Source: Chitinophagaceae bacterium
GTDB lineage: Bacteria > Bacteroidota > Bacteroidia > Chitinophagales > Chitinophagaceae
Length of the DNA: 64,000 nucleotides
Assembly: GCA_019752295.1 (NCBI GenBank)
Contig: JAIEMK010000011.1
Coordinates: 62,001-126,000 of the forward strand
Direction: 5' to 3'
Shown here: positions 1 through 7,640 of the stretch, in pieces
How positions within the stretch are numbered: the stretch's first letter is position 1
Layout of the letters: every line of letters begins with the position of its first letter
Made by a program: the position numbers and the translations under genes
The notes under the pieces: generated by a model
What the model saw: the letters and a program-made list of their open reading frames with translations, nothing else
Databases searched by the model: none
Told to the model about the DNA's origin: nothing

Positions 1-1203
1 GGTCGACATTTTTTTCCGGTTGATTACATCAAAAAGTATATCAATTTTATTGCTATGCATAAGATGAATACATTTCAGTGGCATTTAACAGAGGATCAGG
101 GCTGGAGAATAGAAATAAAAAAATATCCCAAACTAACTGCTATCGGCGGATTCAGAAATGGAACAATCGTCGGCAGATTTCCGGGTAAAACAAACGATGG
201 CATTCGCTATGGTGGTTTTTACACACAGGAAGAAATTAAAGAGGTTGTAAAATACGCATCAGAAAGATTTGTAACCGTTATTCCCGAAATAGAATTACCG
301 GGTCACGCATCAGCCGCCATTGCTGCTTACCCGCAACTTAGTTGCTTCCCCGATTCATCTACAAAGCATCCCTTAAAATCTCCATGGGCAGGTAGCACAG
401 ATGGCAAACAGGTTCAACAAACCTGGGGCGTGTTTGAAGATGTATTTGCTCCTACTGATTATACATTCCACTTCTTACAAGATGTACTAGACGAAGTGTT
501 GGCATTATTCCCTTCAAAATATATTCATATCGGCGGTGATGAGTGTCCGAAAGCAGCGTGGAAAAAATCAGCCTTCTGTCAGCAATTGATTAAAGACAAT
601 AATCTCAAAGACGAGCACGGCTTGCAAAGTTATTTTATACAAAAAATTGAAAAATACCTGAACGGTAAAGGCCGCCAGATTATAGGATGGGATGAAATTC
701 TCGAAGGAGGTTTGGCACCAAACGCTGCGGTAATGAGTTGGCGTGGCGAACAGGGAGGTATTGCTGCTGCAAAGCAAAAACATGTGGTAATTATGACCCC
801 TACAAGCGGTGTTTATTTCGACTATACACAAACCAAACACGAAGATTCTGTTACCATTGGTGGCTATTTGACCGTACAAAAAGTATATGCTTACGAACCC
901 ATTCCAAAGGAACTTACAAAAGAGGAAGAACAATATATAATTGGGGCACAAGCAAATTTATGGACCGAGTATATTGCGAATACCAAGAAGTTGGAATACA
1001 TGCTCTTTCCGAGAATGACAGCATTAAGCGAAGTGCTTTGGAGCGGCAAAGAACAAAAGGACTGGACAAATTTTGAAAAACGTTTGCAACAGCAATTTAA
1101 AAGATACGAATTTTGGAACTGGAATTATAGCAAAGCAGTTTTGGACCCTACTTCAAAACTGGCAGACAACGCTTCAGAAAACATTGTTTTTAAAAATAAA
1201 TAA
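1..1203 (+). CDS. beta-N-acetylhexosaminidase, GH20 (5' truncated by window edge)
   Basis: The reading frame is open from base 1, so the gene starts upstream of the window. The first visible residues (GRHFFPVDYIKKYI) and the following MNTFQWHLTEDQGWR are typical of the GH20 catalytic barrel. The catalytic Asp-Glu pair lies in HIGGDECPK (codons at 538-543). Later landmarks are IIGWDEILEGG and ANLWTEYI, both near the substrate pocket in this family. GH20 enzymes remove terminal beta-linked GlcNAc or GalNAc from glycans, chitin oligomers or muropeptides, usually in the periplasm or at the cell surface; the signal peptide would lie outside the window. The next gene starts 29 bases downstream and handles glucosamine-6-phosphate, so the two probably form an amino-sugar operon. 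The family call is secure; the substrate is inferred. Confidence 0.93.
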   Translation, partial: GRHFFPVDYIKKYINFIAMHKMNTFQWHLTEDQGWRIEIKKYPKLTAIGGFRNGTIVGRFPGKTNDGIRYGGFYTQEEIKEVVKYASERFVTVIPEIELPGHASAAIAAYPQLSCFPDSSTKHPLKSPWAGSTDGKQVQQTWGVFEDVFAPTDYTFHFLQDVLDEVLALFPSKYIHIGGDECPKAAWKKSAFCQQLIKDNNLKDEHGLQSYFIQKIEKYLNGKGRQIIGWDEILEGGLAPNAAVMSWRGEQGGIAAAKQKHVVIMTPTSGVYFDYTQTKHEDSVTIGGYLTVQKVYAYEPIPKELTKEEEQYIIGAQANLWTEYIANTKKLEYMLFPRMTALSEVLWSGKEQKDWTNFEKRLQQQFKRYEFWNWNYSKAVLDPTSKLADNASENIVFKNK

Positions 1204-1232
1204 ACAGATTTAAAAACCTTAAAAGAAAGAAA

Positions 1233-3134
1233 ATGGTTGATTCATTTGAAAAAATTGCAGTTCAAATTTTTGCTGATGCAAAAGAGGGATCCGTTCATGC
1301 AGCCAAACAGATAGCGGCATTAATTCGCGAGAAACAAGCATTAAATCAAAAATGTGTACTGGGGTTGGCAACAGGAGGCACTCCGATTATTTTATACGAA
1401 GAACTGGTTCGACTTCATAAAGAAGAGGGACTTAGTTTTAAAAATGTGATCAGTTTTAACCTCGATGAATACTATCCAATCGAAAAAGATGCATATCAGA
1501 GTTATTGGAGTTTTATGCATCGAAATTTATTCAATCATATTGATATCGATCCGTCAAACATCAATCTTCCATCTGGTTCAGGTACTAAAGAAGATGTAAA
1601 ACAATTCTGTATTGAATACGAAAACAAAATTGAAGCAGCAGGAGGCATTGATCTTCAGGTATTAGGTATTGGTCTTAATGGACATATTGGATTCAACGAA
1701 CCGGGATCAAGTATTTTTTCAAAAACAAGGATGGTAAATCTGGAGAATGGTACGCGTTTAGCAAATACTTATGAGTTTCAGAATATATCGAAAGTGCCTC
1801 GCAGAGCGGTTACTATGGGGATTGGCACCATCCTGAAATCAAAAAAAATAATTTTATTGGCCTGGGGATCAAAAGCGGGTATCGTGGCTAAATCTGTGGA
1901 AGGAAATGTTACAGAGCAAATCCCTGCAAGCATCTTACAGCAGCATGCTGATTGTACATTTATCATTGACGAAAATGCATCAACAGAGCTTACCAGAATC
2001 AAATCACCTTGGTTAACCGGTGATTGTATCTGGAACACCAAAATGATCAAGCGGGCAGTTACCAATCTTGCACTAAAACTTGAGAAGCCTGTTTTAAGTT
2101 TAAATGCGTTGGATTATAACGAGAATGGACTATCCGATCTATTGGTAGAAAAAGGAGATGCTTATGAAATAAATCTTCAGGTATTTTATTTACTGAGAGA
2201 TACGATCACCGGATGGCCGGGAGGAAAGCCTGGTGCTGTAATTCCTGCACACCCCGAAAGAAGTGAACCCCATCCAAAAAAATGTGTCATCTTCTCCCCT
2301 CACCCCGACGATGATATTATTAGCATGGGTGGAACATTTATGCGATTGCACGATCAGGGACATGAAGTACACGTAGCATATCAAACCAGTGGCAATATCG
2401 CAGTAACAGATGAGTTCGTTACTAGGTTTATTGACTTTGCTGTTGGCTTTGAAGAAATGTTTGGTATCGACAATCAAAAAAGTAAAAGCATCTTAACTGA
2501 AGCCAGAAATTTTATTGCCAGCAAGAAAAAAAATCAGGTCGATACATCAGAGATCAGAGCTATCAAGGGTTTGATTAGAAGATGTGAAGCAAAAGCAACC
2601 TGCAGGTATGTTGGATTACCGGATGATAGTCGTTGCCATTTTCAGAATCTTCCTTTTTATGAAACCGGCACAATCGATAAAAAACCCATGGGTGAAGCAG
2701 ATGTGATAAACACAATGGAACTTTTAAATAAATTACAACCGCATCAGATTTATTGCGCCGGAGATCTTGCAGATCCACACGGTACACACAAAGTTTGTTT
2801 GGATGTGGTTTTCGAAAGCATGCGCCGTTTAAAAGCTGCCGGAGAGCCATGGGTAAAAGATTGTTGGGTTTGGTTGTACAAGGGAGCATGGCAAGAATGG
2901 GATATTTCTGAAATCGAAATGGCCATTCCAATGAGCCCCGATCAGGTAATGAAAAAGCGCTTTGGCATTTTTATTCACCAATCACAAAAAGATGCAGTTC
3001 CTTTCCAGGGTAGCGATAGCAGAGAATTCTGGCAAAGAGCCGAAGACCGAAATAGTAATACAGCCAATCTTTATGCTGCATTGGGTCTTACCAAATATGC
3101 CGCTATGGAGGCTTTTGTGAGATGGCACTATTAA
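1233..3134 (+). CDS. nagB: glucosamine-6-phosphate deaminase fused to a PIG-L/LmbE deacetylase-like domain
   Basis: The 633-residue protein has two parts. Residues 1 to about 270 are a NagB domain: GLATGGTP binds the sugar phosphate, FNLDEYYP (about 75-82) supplies the acid, and LGIGLNGHIGFNEP (144-157) carries the active-site His. NagB converts glucosamine-6-phosphate to fructose-6-phosphate and ammonia. From about residue 349 a PIG-L/LmbE fold begins with FSPHPDDDIISMGG, the zinc-binding PHPDD motif, followed by DPHGTHKVC. PIG-L proteins deacetylate GlcNAc-type sugars, so the fusion could couple deacetylation to deamination, though that is inference. Ordinary NagB is roughly 260-270 residues; this long form is known from Bacteroidota. 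The ATG at 1233 sits behind an A-rich leader 29 bases after the hexosaminidase, and a strong terminator follows. Confidence 0.93.
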   Translation: MVDSFEKIAVQIFADAKEGSVHAAKQIAALIREKQALNQKCVLGLATGGTPIILYEELVRLHKEEGLSFKNVISFNLDEYYPIEKDAYQSYWSFMHRNLFNHIDIDPSNINLPSGSGTKEDVKQFCIEYENKIEAAGGIDLQVLGIGLNGHIGFNEPGSSIFSKTRMVNLENGTRLANTYEFQNISKVPRRAVTMGIGTILKSKKIILLAWGSKAGIVAKSVEGNVTEQIPASILQQHADCTFIIDENASTELTRIKSPWLTGDCIWNTKMIKRAVTNLALKLEKPVLSLNALDYNENGLSDLLVEKGDAYEINLQVFYLLRDTITGWPGGKPGAVIPAHPERSEPHPKKCVIFSPHPDDDIISMGGTFMRLHDQGHEVHVAYQTSGNIAVTDEFVTRFIDFAVGFEEMFGIDNQKSKSILTEARNFIASKKKNQVDTSEIRAIKGLIRRCEAKATCRYVGLPDDSRCHFQNLPFYETGTIDKKPMGEADVINTMELLNKLQPHQIYCAGDLADPHGTHKVCLDVVFESMRRLKAAGEPWVKDCWVWLYKGAWQEWDISEIEMAIPMSPDQVMKKRFGIFIHQSQKDAVPFQGSDSREFWQRAEDRNSNTANLYAALGLTKYAAMEAFVRWHY

Positions 3135-3153
3135 TTAATAAATTACCATTTAT

Positions 3154-3186
3154 AAAAACGCTGGTATAACCTATCAGCGTTTTTTT
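3154..3186 (+). terminator. Rho-independent terminator after the nagB fusion
   Basis: The arms AAAAACGCTG and CAGCGTTTTT pair over 10 bp around an 11-base loop, and the second arm runs into a stretch of T. It closes the hexosaminidase/deaminase unit just before the next start codon at 3198. Confidence 0.8.
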
Positions 3187-3197
3187 ATTTTTACAAA

Positions 3198-3839
3198 ATG
3201 AATTTAAATTCAAGCAGTCTCATTCCACAAGAATGGACGAGGGCCTGGAATAATCCCTTTTTTAAAAAACGATTTCAATTGGGTTTTGTCATCTGGATAT
3301 TACTCCTAATTGTATTCCCTATATTTTTTGATTTTATTGAAGCCCGCAACGGCTATCAACTGGATGATTATTTTCTGAACATGTTACCTGTTTATGATGT
3401 TTCAGTTATCACATTTTTGATCATCTGGTCGATGTTTCTTTTCTTATTATACAGGGCTATTCATTCGCCCGAGCTGCTATTATTATTTCTTTGGGGTTTT
3501 ATTTTTTTAAGCCTTAGCAGAATTCTTTCGATTTATTTTATTCCATTAAATCCACCCGATCATTTGATTGAATTAAGAGATCCTATCACCAATATATTTT
3601 ATGGAAAAAAACATCACTTTATAACAAAAGATTTATTTTATTCCGGACATACTTCCACACAGTTTTTAATGTGTTTATGCTTTAGAAAGAGGTCTGATAA
3701 AATATTGGCGCTATGTTCAACAATAATTGTTGGGATACTTGTATTGATTCAGCATATACACTATTCTATCGATGTACTTGCAGCGCCATTCCTCACCTAT
3801 TTAGTGTACTTGATTAGTAAAAAAATCACAACAGCTTAG
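3198..3839 (+). CDS. PAP2-superfamily membrane protein, sphingomyelin-synthase-like (PAP2_C)
   Basis: The 213-residue protein has about five or six hydrophobic segments (for example residues 29-46, 66-85, 95-113, 169-186 and 193-206). Two short motifs carry the PAP2_C catalytic triad: DLFYSGHTSTQ (His151) and HIHYSIDVLAAPF (His188, Asp192). This SGHT...HYxxD arrangement is typical of sphingomyelin synthases and related phosphotransferases, which move a phospho-headgroup between lipids. The physiological lipid here is unknown; a headgroup transferase or lipid phosphatase of the inner membrane is the likely role. Sphingolipids do occur in some Bacteroidota. It converges with the next gene, overlapping its end by 4 bases. 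A plain PAP2 phosphatase cannot be excluded. Confidence 0.8.
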   Translation: MNLNSSSLIPQEWTRAWNNPFFKKRFQLGFVIWILLLIVFPIFFDFIEARNGYQLDDYFLNMLPVYDVSVITFLIIWSMFLFLLYRAIHSPELLLLFLWGFIFLSLSRILSIYFIPLNPPDHLIELRDPITNIFYGKKHHFITKDLFYSGHTSTQFLMCLCFRKRSDKILALCSTIIVGILVLIQHIHYSIDVLAAPFLTYLVYLISKKITTA

Positions 3840-4939
3840 AACGCTTCACCCAATTCAAAATAAAGTCCATGATTTTTTCCAGGCCCAATGCCATAGTCAA
3901 GGCGAAGATTTAGTTTTTCAGATTTATTGATAGCGAATCGCAAACCCGCGCCATAGGTATATTTCAGCTCATTAAAACTAAAGTCGCTAATGGTATGCCC
4001 CACATCTCCAAAATTACCAAAAGCAACAGCCCCGAATCTTTTATATATATGATGGCGCAGTTCTGCCTGAAATACCAATTGCTGGCGATCGCGGTATCGC
4101 CCGTCATAATATCCACGCATACTACTCATTCCTCCGAGTGTTGCAAGACTTCTTAGCGGCACATCCTTACCAATATTACTAAAACTGTATGCCTGTAATG
4201 CCAAAACATTTTTCTTGTTCAGTGCAAAATATTTTCGAAGATCCACCACAATGTTGGTGTATAAATAATCAGAACCAAATATGGGTGCAAAATGATTGAA
4301 ATACAATTGCGCAAAACTTCCCTTGTCGGGCGAGAAAGCATTGTTACGATCATCGTAGGTAATGCTTAAGCCCAGACCCGAAATTTTATATCCCTTACGC
4401 CCCACAATTTGCTGCTGATCAAAAGCGCCTCCGGCTTTATAATCCACTTCCAAAAGGTTTTGAAATTCATATAATGTTCCCAGATAAATATTGCTACCCA
4501 AGTGCCGCATCAGGTGCAGGTACACATAATATTGTTTGAAATTATAATCCTCTTCTGCACTATCGGGTGCGTCTTTTCCAAGGCCCCAAAATTTATCGGG
4601 GAAAGAACTGTAAGAGATTTGTTCGTTCAGAATATATTGTTCATTCTTTAAGTACTGCGATCCGTTGATGGCTGCAACAAATTGTTTTTTTAATGAGTAG
4701 AGCATGATCGCCTGCATATTCGATGTGCGCGATGCGGTATCTTTTTTAGAAAACTTAAATGTAGATGAGCCGGCAGCACCAAAAGACCAACTGGTTTCAA
4801 TAGATTTGGTTAATATTGGGAAAACCAAAATCTGTCTTGACCTGCTACTATCTTTCTGAGCCCACGAGGGATTCGATTGGAGTAGAATCGTCAAGAAAAA
4901 AATGATAGGGGTAATACAAAACCTTTTCTTATATGTCAT
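3836..4939 (-). CDS. Omp85/surface-antigen (D15) beta-barrel outer-membrane protein
   Basis: The 367-residue protein has a cleavable signal peptide (hydrophobic FFLTILLQSNPSWAQ). The mature part is alternating barrel strands with a bacterial surface antigen (D15) C-terminal domain. Diagnostic segments are ITYDDRNNAFSPDKGSFAQL and LGGMSSMRGYYDGRYRD, the latter matching the conserved (V/M)RGY/F loop-6 motif of Omp85 proteins. No POTRA repeats are visible and the length covers only the barrel, so this is not the full BamA. It resembles the small D15-like proteins of Bacteroidota whose role is poorly defined. It ends in Phe, as many outer-membrane barrels do. It stands alone, transcribed toward the PAP2-like gene. 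Confidence 0.85.
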   Translation of the reverse strand: MTYKKRFCITPIIFFLTILLQSNPSWAQKDSSRSRQILVFPILTKSIETSWSFGAAGSSTFKFSKKDTASRTSNMQAIMLYSLKKQFVAAINGSQYLKNEQYILNEQISYSSFPDKFWGLGKDAPDSAEEDYNFKQYYVYLHLMRHLGSNIYLGTLYEFQNLLEVDYKAGGAFDQQQIVGRKGYKISGLGLSITYDDRNNAFSPDKGSFAQLYFNHFAPIFGSDYLYTNIVVDLRKYFALNKKNVLALQAYSFSNIGKDVPLRSLATLGGMSSMRGYYDGRYRDRQQLVFQAELRHHIYKRFGAVAFGNFGDVGHTISDFSFNELKYTYGAGLRFAINKSEKLNLRLDYGIGPGKNHGLYFELGEAF

Positions 4940-5090
4940 ATCGCGCTGTAAATTACTTCTCCTATCTCATTTATGAGCAAAACTCTTGATTAATTTACTT
5001 ATTTTCGCAGGCCTGTTTATAATAAAATATTATTCACAATTTGACATACTATTTTAATAAATAGTTATCATTTAAAAAAAGATTAAAAAA

Positions 5091-5903
5091 ATGAATAAAT
5101 GGGAAAGTAATTTTCAATTGGGAGAAACACTTACCCATGAGCAGTTGAACTTTTTCGATAAACATGGAATGATTGTTTTCAGGAATTTCATTTCGCCTGA
5201 AAAAATCAGCACTTATCTGGAAGAAATAAAAAGATTAGAAGCAACTTGGCTTGAGGAGAAAAGAGAAAAAGTAAATGGTATTCCTTTAAAATTCGGGAAA
5301 GATGAAGCAGGCAATAAAACTATACAGCGTCTCTGTTTCACATCCTTATTTAGCGCCCCCCTACATCAGTTATTAGAGGACCCGAGGTTTGTTCAGCTTT
5401 CAGCATTGCTGGAGCCCTACGAAAGCAGAGTTGCGGAAAATGAGAAAGACGGATTGGTAGTTAATAATTATTTGAATACACCCCAAAGTAGTTTTACACA
5501 GATGGGTTGGCATACTGATAGTCCGAGAGATATTTTTCTGGGGCAGAAGATTATGCCTATGTTGAATGTGGGTATCCATTTAGATAATTGTCCATTTGAA
5601 AATGGCGGCCTACGTGTGCTTCCGGGCACACATAAACAAGGTGTTCTGAAACTTTTATTTGGCAAAAAATATTTTATCGACAACAACGACGACCAGAACG
5701 AAATAGGGTTTGATATCAATTCAGGAGATTTAACTGTACACGATGGTCGTTTATGGCATCGTGTAAAACAATCTCCCAAATTTGGAGAAGAAAGTCGCAG
5801 AAGGGTTATGTATGTTCCGATAGTTACCGGAAAGTACAAACCCAAGACCGAAGCAAGTAAGACGCCTTTCTATCATTTTTTTACTTCAAAAATTCATCAT
5901 TGA
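5091..5903 (+). CDS. phytanoyl-CoA dioxygenase (PhyH) family oxygenase
   Basis: The 270-residue cytoplasmic protein shows the 2-oxoglutarate/Fe(II) dioxygenase signature: metal ligands in GWHTDSPRD (His141, Asp143) and VHDGRLWHRV (His223), with an Arg about 15 residues later (RRRVMYVP) suited to binding the 2-oxoglutarate carboxylate. The glycine-rich turn NGGLRVLPGTHKQG is typical of PhyH-family folds. Members hydroxylate lipids, amino acids or secondary metabolites; the substrate cannot be read from sequence. The ATG at 5091 follows an A-rich leader, and a stem-loop terminator lies 22 bases after the stop, so the gene is probably monocistronic. Confidence 0.88.
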   Translation: MNKWESNFQLGETLTHEQLNFFDKHGMIVFRNFISPEKISTYLEEIKRLEATWLEEKREKVNGIPLKFGKDEAGNKTIQRLCFTSLFSAPLHQLLEDPRFVQLSALLEPYESRVAENEKDGLVVNNYLNTPQSSFTQMGWHTDSPRDIFLGQKIMPMLNVGIHLDNCPFENGGLRVLPGTHKQGVLKLLFGKKYFIDNNDDQNEIGFDINSGDLTVHDGRLWHRVKQSPKFGEESRRRVMYVPIVTGKYKPKTEASKTPFYHFFTSKIHH

Positions 5904-5924
5904 TATTTAATACCAGATTCAATT

Positions 5925-5950
5925 AAAGGTCAACATCTTTGTTGACCTTT
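5925..5950 (+). terminator. terminator after the PhyH gene
   Basis: Perfect 11-bp inverted repeat (AAAGGTCAACA and TGTTGACCTTT) around a 4-base loop, 22 bases after the stop codon. Confidence 0.75.
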
Positions 5951-5978
5951 TACATTTAAACCAGATTAATTTTAACAA

Positions 5979-6758
5979 ATGAAATACGCACTCATTACCG
6001 GCTCAAGCAGGGGAATTGGCAAGGCAATGGCGGAAATATTGGCAGCCAAAAAACAAAACCTGTTATTAGTAGCCCGAACCGCAGGATTGTTGGAGAGTTT
6101 GGCCAACAGCTTAAAGCAGCAATACGGTATCGATGTGGATTGGTTTGCAGTAGATTTAACGGAGCCAGGTGCTTCGGTAAAAATATTACAATGGTGTACC
6201 GAAAACGAATACAGTGTTGACATCCTGATCAATAATGCAGGTTATGGTTTGAGTGGTTCGTTCGATAGTTTTTCTGCCAAGGAACAAACCGATATGATGC
6301 AGGTAAACATGAATGTGCTGGTAGAGTTATGTGCATTGTTTTTGCCCGAATTAAAGAAGGCCCCGGCAGCGCATATTTTAAATATTGCCAGTACAGCCTC
6401 CTATCAGGCGGTTCCCGGCCTTAGTTTGTATGCTGCCAGCAAATCCTTTGTGCGGTATTTTAGCAGGGGCTTAAGGCACGAATTAAAACATACTGGCGTT
6501 CGGGTAACAACCGTTTGTCCGGGCGGTACCAATACCGATTTTGCAGAGCGTGCAAATCTGGCTTCAAAGGCTCGAAAAGCAGGCGAAAAAGTTAATATGA
6601 GTTCCGAAGCAGTTGCCAAAATAGCCATCAACGCAATGTATGCCGGCAAGGCAGAAGTGATTACCGGATTCATCAATAAGCTGGGGGCCACACTGGTTTG
6701 GCTCTTGCCCAAAAAAATCTCTGAAACAGTGGCAGCGGGCATTTATAACGAAGGTTGA
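5979..6758 (+). CDS. short-chain dehydrogenase/reductase (SDR)
   Basis: The 259-residue protein is a classical SDR. It has the N-terminal Rossmann motif TGSSRGIGKAMAE (about residues 7-19), the cofactor-stabilising NNAGYG (about 87-92), the catalytic Ser in NIASTASY and the YAASKSF motif with catalytic Tyr and Lys (about 154-160). It most resembles DltE/YqjQ-type SDRs that reduce keto or aldehyde groups; the exact substrate is not readable. The C-terminal hydrophobic stretch (GATLVWLLPKKISETVAAG) is common in this subgroup. It starts 28 bases after the preceding terminator and ends 69 bases before a tRNA with its own promoter. Confidence 0.9.
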   Translation: MKYALITGSSRGIGKAMAEILAAKKQNLLLVARTAGLLESLANSLKQQYGIDVDWFAVDLTEPGASVKILQWCTENEYSVDILINNAGYGLSGSFDSFSAKEQTDMMQVNMNVLVELCALFLPELKKAPAAHILNIASTASYQAVPGLSLYAASKSFVRYFSRGLRHELKHTGVRVTTVCPGGTNTDFAERANLASKARKAGEKVNMSSEAVAKIAINAMYAGKAEVITGFINKLGATLVWLLPKKISETVAAGIYNEG

Positions 6759-6777
6759 TTCAAAAATTGATTTTGGT

Positions 6778-6808
6778 TTTGCTAATTCTGAAAATGCACT
6801 TATATTTG
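6778..6808 (+). promoter_or_regulatory. Bacteroidota-type promoter for tRNA-Arg(ACG)
   Basis: TTTG at 6778-6781, a 19-base spacer, then TATATTTG at 6801-6808 match the housekeeping sigma consensus of Bacteroidota (TTTG, about 19 bases, TAnnTTTG). The tRNA begins 20 bases further on, which fits a start near 6815. Confidence 0.85.
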
Positions 6809-6827
6809 CAGCCCTTTACGGGGAAAT

Positions 6828-6901
6828 GGCTGCGTAGCTCAACTGAATAGAGCATCTGACTACGGATCAGAAGGTTTTAGGTTTGAATCCTAACGCGGTC
6901 A
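6828..6901 (+). tRNA. tRNA-Arg, anticodon ACG
   Basis: The 74 nt fold as a complete cloverleaf: acceptor GGCTGCG with CGCGGTC (including G-T pairs), D arm GCTC/GAGC, anticodon arm TCTGA with loop CTACGGA and TCAGA, variable loop AGGTT, T arm TTAGG with loop TTTGAAT and CCTAA, discriminator A. The anticodon ACG reads CGN Arg codons (A34 is normally edited to inosine). CCA is not encoded. Confidence 0.95.
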
Positions 6902-6910
6902 CTAATTATG

Positions 6911-6950
6911 CAAAAGGGTTTCACTAAAATGAGACCCTTTTGTATTTCTT
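6911..6950 (+). terminator. terminator after tRNA-Arg(ACG)
   Basis: Long inverted repeat CAAAAGGGTTTCA and TGAGACCCTTTTG (13 bp with one G-T pair) separated by 6 bases, starting 10 bases after the tRNA and followed by T-rich sequence. Confidence 0.75.
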
Positions 6951-7148
6951 ACCCCGATAGGAATACTAGGATTGAAGCTATTTAATATTGCCTTCCTATT
7001 TAAATAAACTAACTTTGAGTAGGCTTACAAGTTATACCGGAAGCCATCTTCGGGTTATTTTAATTGGATTCGTTCTTTGAAGTAACTCTTATCCCACCAA
7101 GATGTTCTTCCAATACTATTTCTGCCTTCACCCTCTAAAATAATATTT
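6951..7148. other. intergenic region without a recognised gene
   Basis: No open frame with coding character and no RNA gene was seen here. The repeated leader element that precedes the cupin gene begins at 7149. Confidence 0.5.
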
Positions 7149-7231
7149 ATGAAATGAGTATATCAAAAATTTGTCACCAACCGAAATGTTTGTTTGCGAA
7201 TTACATGTAACCAAAATCAAATAGTAAAGAC
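7149..7231 (+). repeat. repeated 5' leader element, copy 1 (upstream of cupin gene)
   Basis: Begins ATGAAATGAG and ends at the start codon of the cupin gene. It shares most positions with copies at 36102-36183 (+) and 41136-41218 (-). Shared blocks include GAAATGTTTGTT, GCGAATTACATGTAACC and AAAATCAA, with the perfect palindrome TTACATGTAA at 7201-7210. Because similarity runs up to ATGAAA of the gene, it looks like a shared promoter and 5' UTR unit. Confidence 0.8.
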
Positions 7232-7597
7232 ATGAAAGGCTTTAAATGCGATATCGAAACCCTGAGTTTAGAAAACAGACATTTTGAAAAAGTGCTGTAC
7301 ACTGGAAAATTTTTACAACTCGAAATCTTTAGCCTGAAAATTGGAGAAGAGCTTGGTTTGGATACCAGAGAAGGAAACGACCGTTTTTTTCGTTTTGAAT
7401 CAGGAATTGGCAAATGTGTTGTAGGTGCTAATGTGTTTGAAGTTGAAGCCGGCGAATCGGTTCTGATTCCTGCCGGATGCAAATGCAATGTGATCAATGT
7501 TTCTGACGAACACCACCTTTTGTTTTATGCACTAAATTCACCACCCTACCGACTGAACGACTTGGATCGGGAAATCGATACGGATGCAGATCGATAG
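7232..7597 (+). CDS. small cupin-domain protein
   Basis: The 121-residue protein is a single cupin barrel. Paired motif regions are visible around LKIGEELGLDTREGNDRFF (first motif, lacking the usual HxH) and VEAGESVLIPAGCKCNVIN (second motif with the typical Pro-Ala-Gly turn but Lys/Asn where a metal His is common). The usual His ligands are therefore largely absent and metal binding is doubtful; a sensor or binding role is as plausible as an enzyme. It may be transcribed from the repeated leader ending at 7231. The ATG at 7232 agrees with the leader copies in front of rlmH and the secreted protein at 40614-41135. Function unknown. Confidence 0.8.
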   Translation: MKGFKCDIETLSLENRHFEKVLYTGKFLQLEIFSLKIGEELGLDTREGNDRFFRFESGIGKCVVGANVFEVEAGESVLIPAGCKCNVINVSDEHHLLFYALNSPPYRLNDLDREIDTDADR

Positions 7598-7640
7598 TCG
7601 TTTGCTTGCTTTCGAATGCTTGGATGAATAAACTCTTGCC

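Noticed and set aside
7149..7231. Leader element as a known riboswitch
   Set aside because: I cannot match it to any riboswitch fold, and the three downstream genes do not share a metabolite.
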